Assembly: GCF_001625305.1 (NCBI RefSeq)
Contig: NW_017804065.1
Coordinates: 2,435,106-2,499,105, forward strand
Length of the DNA stretch: 64,000 nt
Source of the DNA: Branchiostoma belcheri
Taxonomy: Eukaryota > Chordata > Leptocardii > Amphioxiformes > Branchiostomatidae
Reading direction: 5' to 3'
The notes beneath the pieces are model-generated. The model was not told the origin of the DNA. It saw only the letters and a list, made by a program, of their open reading frames with translations, and made no database searches. Positions 1 through 12,400 of this stretch are shown in pieces. Positions within the stretch are counted from its first letter, which is position 1. Each line of letters opens with the position of its first letter. A program made the position numbers and the translations under genes.

Positions 1-74
1 TTTTTTTCGCCCTGTCGCTTCATATTTTTTCTGAAAAAATCCGAGAACCAACAAATTAAATTGGTGTGGCCTAA
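1..74. mobile_element. Tourist-like MITE family A, right end, cut by window edge
   Basis: Ends ...AAATTGGTGTGGCC followed by TAA. Nearly identical over 68 bases to the right end of the copy at 39446-39821, so the insertions are recent. Confidence 0.8.
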
Positions 75-420
75 TCTGTGTAATACGTAGTAAAAACTCA
101 AGCAAAAGCGGTGTAAACCATGTGTTGTGCACTGATTAGCTGTAATTGTGTGTGGCTATTTATAACAAATAACTACATGTGAATACACAAACATTTACAC
201 GAGAAAATGGACGCAATTTAAACAAGAACGCACAGCTTTTGCACGGATTTTAATCAAGAAATGCATGGCTTTAAATCGCAATTTGTATGACTACGAACTT
301 GAAAACTTTAAGTTATTCCACAACAGTAAGAACTGTTACTGTGTGACAGTGACTGTAGTAGTCAATCTTCAAATTCAGCCAATACAATAAATGAGTAAGA
401 AATGATTCTGACAGACTTAC

Positions 421-489
421 TCAACCTCCTTGTAAGTGATATCCTTGAGCTGGTCTTCTGTCATGCCTGCAGTGTCTATGGGGTCTTTC
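421..489 (-). CDS. EPB41L4A: EPB41L4A coding exon 20 (last one inside the window)
   Basis: Codes [19 protein letters not shown] and KEV, matching KELVDPSGLSEEQLKEIPY of the vertebrate tail. Donor GA|GTAAGT at 420 shows another exon follows to the left of base 1. Confidence 0.92.
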   Translation of the reverse strand, partial: ERPHRHCRHDRRPAQGYHLQGG

Positions 490-3400
490 CTGTAAAGACA
501 GGGCAGTTACAGGTGACTGTTAGGAATATCTGAACGATATCTAGGAAACAGCTATTAAAGGCATCCAATGCAATTTCAGCAATACGAAATATACAAGAAT
601 ACAAAAAATTTCAGCAATACAAAAATATTCTGAACAAGGAAATCTTTGTAACAGTTATATTTGTTGACATTTACAAGTTCTGTGAATAATTTTAAATGGA
701 ATAATATTCATTTTCAAAATTGTTAATAACATTTTCAATGCACACTTCAAGCACATGAAATTAGACGTATATTTAATTTAATTTAACTCAACTTGATTTA
801 TATGCTATTGGGAACGGTTTGTTGACTTTTTATTATCTGGTTCTATGTATTAATTTTATACTTTCTTATGAGTCCAAAAAAAAAAGAGAAACAGATCAAA
901 AGTTCAGGCTTTTGGACTAGTCTTGGTTCTTGAAAATCAATGTTATTCTGAGTTGGACCAGGTTCAGGCAAACCGGTGCCCACCCAACTTCCTCATGCAG
1001 AACTGAAGACTTACTGGATATGCTTCCAGAGTTCCTTCATCTTGTCAGGCGATCGTGATCTGGATCTGTGTTTCCTGCGGTGTGGAGACTCATGTCTGCA
1101 GAAACAAAAAACATCATGTCAGACTTCGCCAGTCATGTGTTAGCCAGCCCTGGTATCCAGTCTTACATGTACACATGTAGTGATTGGGGCTGTTGGGATG
1201 TTCACGCAGATGTCTTTGGGGCAGATGTCTTCGGGAGCAGATGTCTTTGGGGCTCTTATACATTGTAGCTTAGTAACACACCAGCTTCGCAGGCACATGG
1301 CGTGGCGGCAGCTAGCTATATCACACCGAATGACCTGTTACACTCAATCTTTGCACATTTATTTGCAGGAGTTGTTCAAAGCTTTCTAGTGATGATGCCC
1401 CAACTGTGCCTGCATGGTGGCAACGAGTTCCAGTCTACGATAGTTCTGGGGAAATACGAGTTTTTGAACATCTCAATTCTTGGTTGATAACTCTGATAAT
1501 TATTGTTTCTTGAATGTTTGCCATCTTACCTTTTCTTCAGGTCCTTTACTACAGCAGCTTGTACCCTGTAGATGAAAGACAGAACACAGATTGTTCTCTT
1601 CTCTTCTGATATCTCCACTAGAGTCAGGAATCAATTTTTTAAAGCATGCACAAACTTTCATTTTGAAATTACTAGTAACTCAAAGTCTTAAGTTTTGCTA
1701 GTACTGGAAAACACACCCTTATTTTTTAAAAATTATTTCATAATATTTAGCACTTTGAACCCTCTGATTTTTGAATTAAGGAATATCAAAAATTTTTCAA
1801 AGAACCAACTCAGTGAAGGCACATTATGTATTGATATTTAATTTGATTTTTTAATTGATTGTATTGTCAAATAAGTATAATAATTGATATGAAAACAACA
1901 AGCACAACTAAATAATTCAGGGCTCAAAATACCACCTGCATAGGCAGGTAAGTTGCACACTAGACTTGGACCTACATGTATGTACCAGCGAATCGGTACA
2001 CAGCACTAATTTAACTAATTGTAAGTGGTATAATAAAAAACGGAGACCTGACTACCCACCCCTGCCCGACGACTTCCTGTCCCTCCTGTTGTTTCCTGAT
2101 CTCCTCCCACTGTTGGTGGGAGTCCACCATCTGCTGAGAGTAGCGTGATCTGTGTTTCCGGTGTTTTCTGTTGGCCTCCGACTCGCTGCCACTGCTCTGG
2201 CCACTGCGCCCTCGGGACCTGGCCCACAACAACACACAATCAAACAGACGGTATCTTACAGCAGGTATAGAAAGTAGTGCAGACAAAACTCTTGAAGCCT
2301 GGCTAGAGCGACTTATGTGAGAGGTAGCCATGAGTAAACTGCGAAAGGTGTCGGCTTGTATACTGTATGATTTGGATTGTAAAGATTTCCCTGTTATAAA
2401 TGCGTGGCATTACGCAACCGCGTTCCAGGGTGAGCCGGCTGCAGTTCCGTTGACCTCGGTAGAGGGCCAAATCAAAGTGGTCTTCATGATGTTAAAGAAC
2501 GATAACTTTTTTTGGTTTTCAGTTACAGTAACTGTTTTATTCTTTCTATAGACTAGCATTGCTGCCAATTGAAATGTTGGTAGCTGACTGCACCTTAGCT
2601 GCAGTGCAGAATTTGGTCACTAGGAGGCATTCCTGACATGTCATAAGAGGCTCCTGACAACATGGTCCAACATCTAACTCCTTGTTAGAAGTACTGATGG
2701 GTATTCCAGTGGTGCAGATAGAGTGATGTATACTTATAACTTCATCAGTCAATGTTCATCAGTTTAGTAATCATACATACTATAACAATAACTTATAGAT
2801 TGAAATGTAGTGGTTGCCTTTGGTTTCTTCCATTTTCACTAAGCATTAGAGTGAAACAAAAAAATATCTCCAGGACTTTTCTTACCGTCTTCTCCTTGGG
2901 GCGTCAGTGTCGTCGCCTGATGACATACCACTGCTGTATGCTCGCCGGTGTCTTCAGGGACAGACAGAAATAAACATGTGTTAAAACATCTTTCAATTCT
3001 TCCTTTGTCATTTGTCAGCAAATGACAAAGGAAAATCAACATGGCCTGATACATAAAACAAACTTTGTGCTGCATTAACTTGAGATGTGTTTAACATAAC
3101 AATTCTCAGTACCGTGTATATGCAGTACTTTCTTTGTTTCTTTACCTTCTTCTACGCGGGCCTTCACTGTCGCTGCCGCTCTTCGGGTACCGCGGGAACT
3201 TCTTGCTGGACGCCACGCTTCTCGTGGAGCGGGGGGAGCCTCCGGAGGTGAACAGCCCACTGATGAACAAATAGATTCAGTACAAGTGAGGGGGTCATGC
3301 TACTACATGTACTATGCTGAACTTTGAACTTTTAATCCAACCACTGCATTAATGGATGGAAAATCTGTAACAACTAGGAAGAAAAGGACTTTCCTGAACG

Positions 3401-6400
3401 GTTGGGGGCAAAATAAGAGCATATTTGAGCTGATTCAGAGCCAGAATATTTTTTTGCAAATCAGAAAAAGAGGCAAATCTGAGAACCAACAAATTAAATT
3501 GGCGTGGCCTAAGGGACCATTTTACTTGTGTTTCCAGACATGTTAGTACACAATGTACAATGTGTTTGTAGACATGTTTTTACTTAGTACATGTACCTAC
3601 CCTTGAGTTTCGTCCCTCTGTTCCCAGGGCAGAGACCTGGCACTCACCGCTGACCCTGGAGCTGTCCCGTTGGCATATTGCTTCCCACTGTCGGAACAGA
3701 CAAGTGTTAATTAAATGTAGCCTGGAATCTATCCGTGAATGCTGTTTCTCCACTCCAAACAACAAACAAACTGTCACTAGTGTCAGACTAGACCGTTATT
3801 TTCAATTTCTTGCGTGACCTCTGACACTTCCTGTCACATGTTGAGCTGACACCGCACGTCCACGGGCAAAGCAATAAAAGGATTACTTACTATAATAGCC
3901 AATTGACACCTATCAAATAGCGATTAGGGGACTACAAAGAAAACTGCGACTTTCGACAGACTAACTGCACGGCCAGTCAAACCTACAAGGCGGCCAGTCA
4001 AACCTACAAGGCGGCCAAACTCCCCTGGCAAATACATGTAATAACTATTCTCCTCACATAGCCAGCGTAGTTAGTCTGGTAGAGACTAACTACAAGCTAC
4101 TAAATAATGTTAATACAAATGTCATATATTTTACACATGACAGGCAGTATGTAACAGAGCTCTACTAAATACAAAATGTAGTCCTACCTTGATACAGGTT
4201 CCGGGGCCATCACCATGGTTACCCCATCAGGTGATGTTGGCATGGTGATGTCAGAGGGGTTCTCTTTGTACACCTCACCATTGGCATCATCTGAGAAATG
4301 CAAAATTAAAGCCACTTTTAGTATTTTCTCTTCATTTATTTCATTTATTTCGAAGCCTTTTAGCCCTACAGGGCTAGCCTTCCAAGGCTCAAACATTAAA
4401 ATTACAAAATCACATACATGGAAATTACAGTGAGAGAACAGTGAATACATTTAAAAAGACATGAATACATCAAAACATCTACAATGAACACAAATTGATA
4501 TTTACAAATTAAAAACTAGAGGATGAGGTTCATGTAACACTGTTTGCGATAGCTTTTTTGAACCTGAGTAGGTTACTCAGTGTTTTAACATGATATGGTA
4601 GATTGTTCCACAGCAATATTGCACGATACAGGAATGAACGTTTCTTACAGACGTACTGTTTGTCTTAGGTCTAGGTAGTTTGAAGTTGTTCTGTGCAGAA
4701 GATCTGGTATTGTGAATAAGAGATACATGAGCAGGCACAAGAGAGTTATAGATATACTGTGGTTCTTGACTCAACAACCAGATACATAAAGAACTGTAAC
4801 AGTGGGGGGGTTTATAGGCGCTTTCAACTGACCCAGCCAATGGGTCTAAACCTTTTAGCCGAGTGGTTTGAGTATCGGATTTGTAAGCTGGCGCCCGGGG
4901 GCCATGGGTTCGAACCCCGGCCCGGGACCAGATCTAGATGGGCTAATGTTGTTATCTACAGGTAAAAATATGTAATTTTGGACATTTTTTTCCGTGCAAA
5001 ACCTATGATTTAGAGCCTGAAACGCGTTATACAGGTGAATTTTTCCAAAGTCACTATTCCTTTTGGAAATGGTCGGAAACAATTTTCTTGCATTCCTAAC
5101 GTCTCTCTGAGGTGTAATTTGTAAGAAGTACATATACATGTATGTAGCAGCCATCGAGGACCAAAGGGGTTAACCCAATTCTACAGATTTCTGCAGAATT
5201 CTGGAACTGGAGCAAGAATTCTGCAGAATTCTGAGAACCGGAGCCAGAATTCTGCAGTTCTGCAGAATTCTGGCTTCAGTTCCAGAATCCTGGCTTCAGT
5301 TCCAGAATTCTGCAGAATTCTGGCTCTAGTTCCAAAATTCTGGCTGCAGTTCCAGAATTCTGCAGAATTCTGGCTTTAGTTCCAGAATTCTGGCTTCAGT
5401 TCCAGAATTCGGCAGAATTTAATCCAAACGCTGTCAATGACAAGAAATTGACATATCCCCTGACCTCCCCCTCTCCTGTCAAACCGCTTGCTGGGTGCTC
5501 GTTCCACGTAAGGTTCCGGCTGCTGTATGGCTTCACTGTCCTGTTGGGCCTGCTTGGCAGTCCTGCCGCTGGCGTACAAATTTACAAACTTTAGAAAAGT
5601 TTGACTGGTCTCTACATGTATAATTTATCATACAAAACAAATCAAGCAACACAATCAGTTTTCTGGAGAGTCAGAAGTTTCAGATAGCATCCAAAACTGA
5701 CTCATAAGAGAATATATCTAGTAGTTGATTTGTTTTGTATTATGTAATGTTCTACCTTCATTGATGACTGCCTTTATCTTCACCAATAGACCAGAAAAAT
5801 TCAATACAAAAATTAATGAAACTTAATATATATTAAGTTTCTTTTGTAAGAATATGGGGTTTTGCTCTCTATCAAAGTTGGTTTTGAATTACCTGACTGG
5901 GTCAAAGCAGGGAGCTATGATAATAATATCAACAGTTACTGGTCATCATTATGTTTGTCTTTTACTTTATGTGGAAGTAGTTGATTAAATAATAGCAGAC
6001 ATTGGGAGGATATCAAATGATTAGGTTTTTCTAGCTGCTTGTTTGTCACAATTTGACTGATGTGTGTGACAAAAGCGTACATCTGGGAAAATATTACAAT
6101 TTAGTGTCCCAACATCTGCTTGGAGATTAGAAATAGAATAACTCTTTCAGCATTGATATTAGAGGACTCCTTTTTTATCATACATTTCAATATTTGGGCA
6201 TGATCAAATTTTTCTGGCCTTACATATGGTAGTCATTGCATCTTAATTTATAAGTCATTGTTATATATAACATTGGCATCATATAGAATCAAATTTATCA
6301 TGCACATCATGCTCTGGACAAAAATATTAGGACAGAAAAATATTGTTATTGCTTCTAGGTTGAGCAGAAAGGACTATGGAAGTGTTGTGCCAAACAAACA

Positions 6401-9400
6401 AACAAACAAACAAATATTATATATTATATATCATTTTGCAGTGTCAACAGAAGACACTTGACAAGAACTTTACAAACGATGTTACGGCATTGACTTTAAG
6501 ACTTCCAAGTGATCCTTTTCACTCCTTTGCAAAGTTGATGTAAGTCAAGGTCAAACTGGCAAGGTCATCCCACCACATGCAATTACTAAAAGTTCCACTT
6601 GCCCCCCTCCCCACCTATACAACTGTGTCACATGTACCTGCCAACATTAGAGCCTGTCTCTCCTCTATTGGAAAACAAACAAATAAACAAACAAATAAAA
6701 ACAAATAGATAACAAAAAAGTAGACAATTACCAAAGTTTGGTATATCTAAAGAGATCACATTGAAAGGAGACCAAATATATTATCCGAACGTAGACTTAC
6801 ATGTAGGTTAGTCTTCGAATTACATTGTACGATTAACGACTCAAAAATAATCTTTCTGATTGTACAATGTACAATCGTGTAATTCATTTTCCTATGTGCA
6901 TTTCCTTTTAATTTTGCATGCAGTACTTGGTTCACCTACCAATTTAGAAGGAATTGTTATAGATTAAACATAAAAAATTATGGAGTTCAACTGAAATATT
7001 GAAAATTAGTAATGGCAAACAAGTGTAACATTCTTAGACAACAACATATACATGTAGTATATTACTGTATGAGTCTGTATGACCCCCATCAAAACACAGC
7101 AAACTGTTACTAACTAGTGTTAGACTAAGAATGAAAGATTGTCTGTTTTGGGAGTTATTAGAATTACCTGTATCTGAACTGGGACTGGAAACTTAAAGTC
7201 TTGGCTCCAGGCACATCAGCGACCTCGTTTAACCTATGGAACAGAAGTTTTCGGTTCAACCTGTCAGAACGACAAGTATTTTGTACTTTGCTAACTAATC
7301 AGGACAAGTCAACCACGAACAACTGTTACTGTTACTTCAATTTCAGATTTGTTCCATGGTTAAAAATGCCAGCTACATGTACATGTATGTCATGGTCATA
7401 ACTGTAGAATAGTCATCAATCAGTGATTGTTTTTGAAAGGTAGAAACACGTACCTCCAAATTTTGCGATGTCGACTGTACATTTGATCACTGTACAAGTG
7501 ACCTACATGTAGTATGGTGAGAACACAAGACTTGTGCGGGTCTTCTGGCCTCCCCCGCCTCCTTGCGGAGTAGGGGTAAGTCTACTCGCGAGAACTCGTG
7601 TCCTCGTGAGACTAGGTCACTCCGTGATCAAGATGTACAGTCGACATCGAAAATTCGGAGGTATGTGTTTCTAACTTTCAAAAACAGTCACTGAGTAAAG
7701 AATATTCTACTAAGGCCATGTTGATTTGATTATATGGATGACATCCGCGCGCGCATGAATTTTCGGCCGTTTCAAAAAAAAAAAAGTTTTCAACCATACT
7801 GTAAATCGTACAAAACAGTTGCAAAATGAGCAAAAATATACCGTAAGTTACAAAAAAATAATAAATAAAAACTATACCAATGTCGTAGAATGCCGGATGC
7901 CAAAATCAAACGAAAAAAGACGAAATTGTAAAGAAATGAAATTGAAGACTAGATTATTCGCCAAACCAAATTCTGCCCCATTTGTTCAACCCTCATGACC
8001 ACGTAGATTTCATAATGAAAACAACTTTTTTTTTTTGCAAAACTTTTTTTTATTCGCACGCGCGCATCAGTTTTGGGCTTCTCGGAGGATGTCATCCATA
8101 TAATCAAATCAACATGGCCTAACTGTTAATTTTACGTGACTGATGAACCTTTTCAACAATGGTCTTAAGTACACAATCATGTATAGTAAAACTTCAAGCC
8201 ACAGTGGTAACTGAAGGTAGTCTTATGGTTACTAATACGTTTGTAGACTAAGGTCTGCTTTAGACTGGTGACAGTATTCCATAGTTTGACACTTCAACAC
8301 CGGCAAAGGGCAAAGAGCTGCTAATTTTTGTTTTGCGACACTAGTTCGTGTTTTTAATGATTGCTACCAGCATTTTCTAACACCATCACTGCTTTCCACT
8401 GGCTCTTCTGTTCAGCACTTGTCTTAGTGCTCCTTCCTAAGTCAAAACCATCTATTCTAGGCCTCTCATAACTGTTTTCCCAAAAAATTGTTATTTCCTG
8501 ACTCCCCCTCCTTCTTTTCCTCTTTCCTACATATACTAGTAGATAATAATAATTATATAAATAACTGTTCTTGGCTGTAAATTAGCAGACTACAATTAGC
8601 AAACTACAATTGACAGGCCAAATCAGTGTATGTCTCTGTACAGTTCAATCCATCTGCGTTTGTCTCTTGCTAAGTCTCTAAGATGTTTCAGTATGTAAGA
8701 CTCGAGTCTGATGTTATGATTGAGATAGAGTTAACAGTCGTCGACAAGGCTACTAGGGAGACCTTCACGTGGTCTACCTTTTCTGGGTTTGAGTTTTTGC
8801 TGAACGCGACACTAAGCCACTGAAGACCTTTTGTGGGAGTGAGTCCAGCGGCATACGGAGTATTATACAAATACATACATTGTCAAGCTAGTATGTCTTC
8901 CCTGTCATGACCTGAGTTTAGGACTAGCTCTTCAGTGAGCTAAACCAGTTTGGAATAACATTGACTATTTCCGTACCTGAAGAAGGCGTGATGCTCCACA
9001 CAGCACTTCCACAGGTGCTTGCAGGCCGCCCGGTTTGACAGCTCAAATGTGTACGTGATTTCATCATTCTGGAAGACAGACACATCACATTCTTACATGT
9101 GAATCCAAACAAAAATATTCTCCCTTTATTTTCCAAAGCCCTTTTGCCTAATGGATAATCTTTAATACAAGGTTCAAATACAAATAATATGCAAAAATAA
9201 CAACATTCTAGTTTTGAATTGAAACACACATAATACCTGTATATTGAAATATAAAAGGAAACCATTATTTACAAATTAAAATCAAAATTTAGTTTTAGGT
9301 TTGATTACAGAGCTAACCCAAAACTTTTAACATTTCAAATGTGTACAGTAGTACTAGTATTAATAAAGCACATAAAGCACATAAAGTATACTTTAGAGTT

Positions 9401-12400
9401 AGTCAAAATTTGACACAATAATATTATTTAATATTATATAATACTTTGTAATGTTCATTGTCTTTTACTCACATCTTTTGTCCGAACCCTGAGAAAAAAC
9501 TGCCTGTCCTTGAACAAGATTTTGGTTATCCTTGGCCTGTAAACAAGACAGAAACATGATTATTTACCTGGTCTGTCTAAATTCAAAATCTAGTATCCTT
9601 AAACAAAAAAATGTTAACAACATCAATTCCAACATCCAAATCAGGTACTATTCAAATTGTTGGAAATAGCAAAGGTGAAGTGAACCATTCTATGGAACAC
9701 TTGGAAGCCCGTGTGATAACCATGTGATAACCATGTGATAACCGTGTGATACCATGGTATAATATGAGCTACAATGTAGAACACCCGTATCATTATCATG
9801 GCCCAGGTATGGCATAATAAGTCGTATCAAATCAATACAATCATGGTACTGTGAAACACCATTATTGCTATTCCTTTATAACTGTGTTACAGTACTGTTA
9901 TTATGACAAGCATGCAAACAAAGTCTAGAGGAATAACCATTTCTACAATGCATATACCCAAGCTATCAAACAAAAGAGTAATACATGTAAACTTTAATAA
10001 CACATCTGATAGCAATCTATGTTTACACCATCAACCACAGAATAGTACTTAAAATATATGATTATAGCAACATTACAGAGAAAGACAGTCTTACCAGAAA
10101 TACATGCCGACTTTTGTCTTGTTCTTGTAAACCACCACCCCTCTGGGCATGAGCCCCAAGTAATACTGTACATGGTCATCACCCTGGCAAAATAAAATAA
10201 TGAAAATAGTTACTTGCAGTGTTTATCAACATACTAATAATGTACAACACTTTTCATGGTAATTTTAACTACAATTTTATATGTACAGTAAATGTTGCTC
10301 AGACTGAGTATTTTTTTCTGGGGTGATTTCATAGCACTAATGATTTTTCAACTTCTATTAGGTCTTGTCTTTGCAATGTATCTATAGCATCTATTACAGG
10401 CATCTTATCCCATCTAGACTTTAGTGTAAGTACTAGTCAAGGCACTAACTACATGTATCATATTTAAGTCATTCTTTTAAAACTTTGAGATAGTTCACTT
10501 GAACACTGAACGATTAGAAATAAACCATCTCTAGCACCTTGAGATTCGAACCCCCAACTCAAGGACGTTGCCCAACCTTGTACATGTACTTTCAAAGCAG
10601 GGTTACTAGACTAAGACATAACTGAAAGAATCCTCACCATTACACGATGCAGGTCCACTCCGTACATCTCCAGCACCCTGCCCAGACTCAGGTAGTTCAG
10701 CTCTGCTTCTGACGGCACCTGACCGCTGAGGGAGATACAAACGTTAACACCTGTGTCCATAATATCACCAGGGTCCATAATATCGACACCTTGAGAAATA
10801 GTGTGCTTAAAGATATTTTTACTGCAACATACGTTTGGTATGCACTCCTTCACACATCAAATGTACATACCTAGGGTATGTTGCAGTAAAAATATCTTTC
10901 ACTATTTCTCAAGGTGGTGATATTATGGACCCTGGTGATATTATGGACACAGATGTTACATGTTAATTAAGGCCTAGAGAAAAAAAGTTGTTTCCTGTTT
11001 CAGTCCTGAAAAAAAGTAGGTTCGTTAGGTAGGAATTACAGCTGTACCTTTTTTCTTTCTTTTTGTTTATTAGACTTTGGCCATTTCTAGTGATCCGACA
11101 GTTATACACTGCAGCTTATCATCTTAAAACTTAGGACATTAATTATATTTTCAAAACCACTTGTGCAACGTTTTATCAATCAGCCTACAATACAAAATTT
11201 ACTGTCAGGGACACTGTATTTTTGCCTTCAAGATGTAAATGTTATGTAATATATATGCTATGGGAAATGGTTGATTTAGCTTACTAACTGTAACTATTAT
11301 TAAAACATGACCACAAAATCCAGTTTTAGATATATTGTTTGAACAATACATCTTAAAAGATATATTGTTGCTTTTTTCTGCAAAGATACCTTAAGACATT
11401 CCCGAGTGTGAATGGATGATAACTTACACGAGATCTCTGTGAATGTTGGCAATGCGCTTCTCCATTTCTTCTGTCTGATTGGGGACAAACCTGAACTCTG
11501 ACACGTAGTTCCCCGTGTGCTTCCTGGGGTCAAAGTCACCCAGCTCCGCTAAAAAACAGAAAACAGAACCAACTAGAATTCCGAGACCTCATACCTCCAT
11601 GAAATATGATCTTGATATGTAAAATTGTTTAAATGACCTCTGCATTAACATGATATATGCATCGTGATGTATGTTAACTTTTGATTAACTTACAGATGTC
11701 CCAAGTATGACATTCTCATCATTCACCATTACGAAATCATAGAATTTTCGCATTAATTATGCAAATTAGGTCATCATTTGCATAATTAGTATCTGTTGAA
11801 GTTCCGCCTGCCATAGGTTACATAGTATAATGTAAAACACAGTAATTATAGAATTTCCTCATTAATTATGCAAATAAAGTCCTCATTTGCATAATTTGCA
11901 TTTAATTATGTACATCTCTCTCAGCTACCTACACACCAAAAATAATGAAAATATGTTGTTCCTGTCTGGACTTATTGGCTTTTAAACATTTCGCCAGAAA
12001 GTGCCCTGCAGTTCCAGAACAAGCCGCTAGGGGGCCCAAACTCATGTGACTTCTTCCCAAGCACGAGAGCTACCTATCATCCAAATTTCATGACCCTAGC
12101 ATGTCCAGATCGCGAGATATCAAAACCGGAAGTTGCGCTGCAGTACCAAGGGAAGCCACTAGGGGGACCAAAATCTCATCATTTCCAGTTTTCGTCACAC
12201 CCTACCAACACACCAAGTATGAAACCAATCCATCCAGGCGTTCTTGAGTTATCTTGTTGACCAACAGACAGACGGACGGACGGACAGATAAACGCAACTG
12301 AAAATATAACCTCCATGACACATTTCATGGAGGTAATAAACACTTGTTTGTTCATCTAACTAATTGTGGAAGTTTGAGCTACATCTAATGCACATCTAAC

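Noticed and set aside
4853-4925. Functional tRNA gene
   Set aside because: A and B boxes are present but the acceptor arms do not pair; the sequence belongs to a repeat family with other tRNA-like heads.
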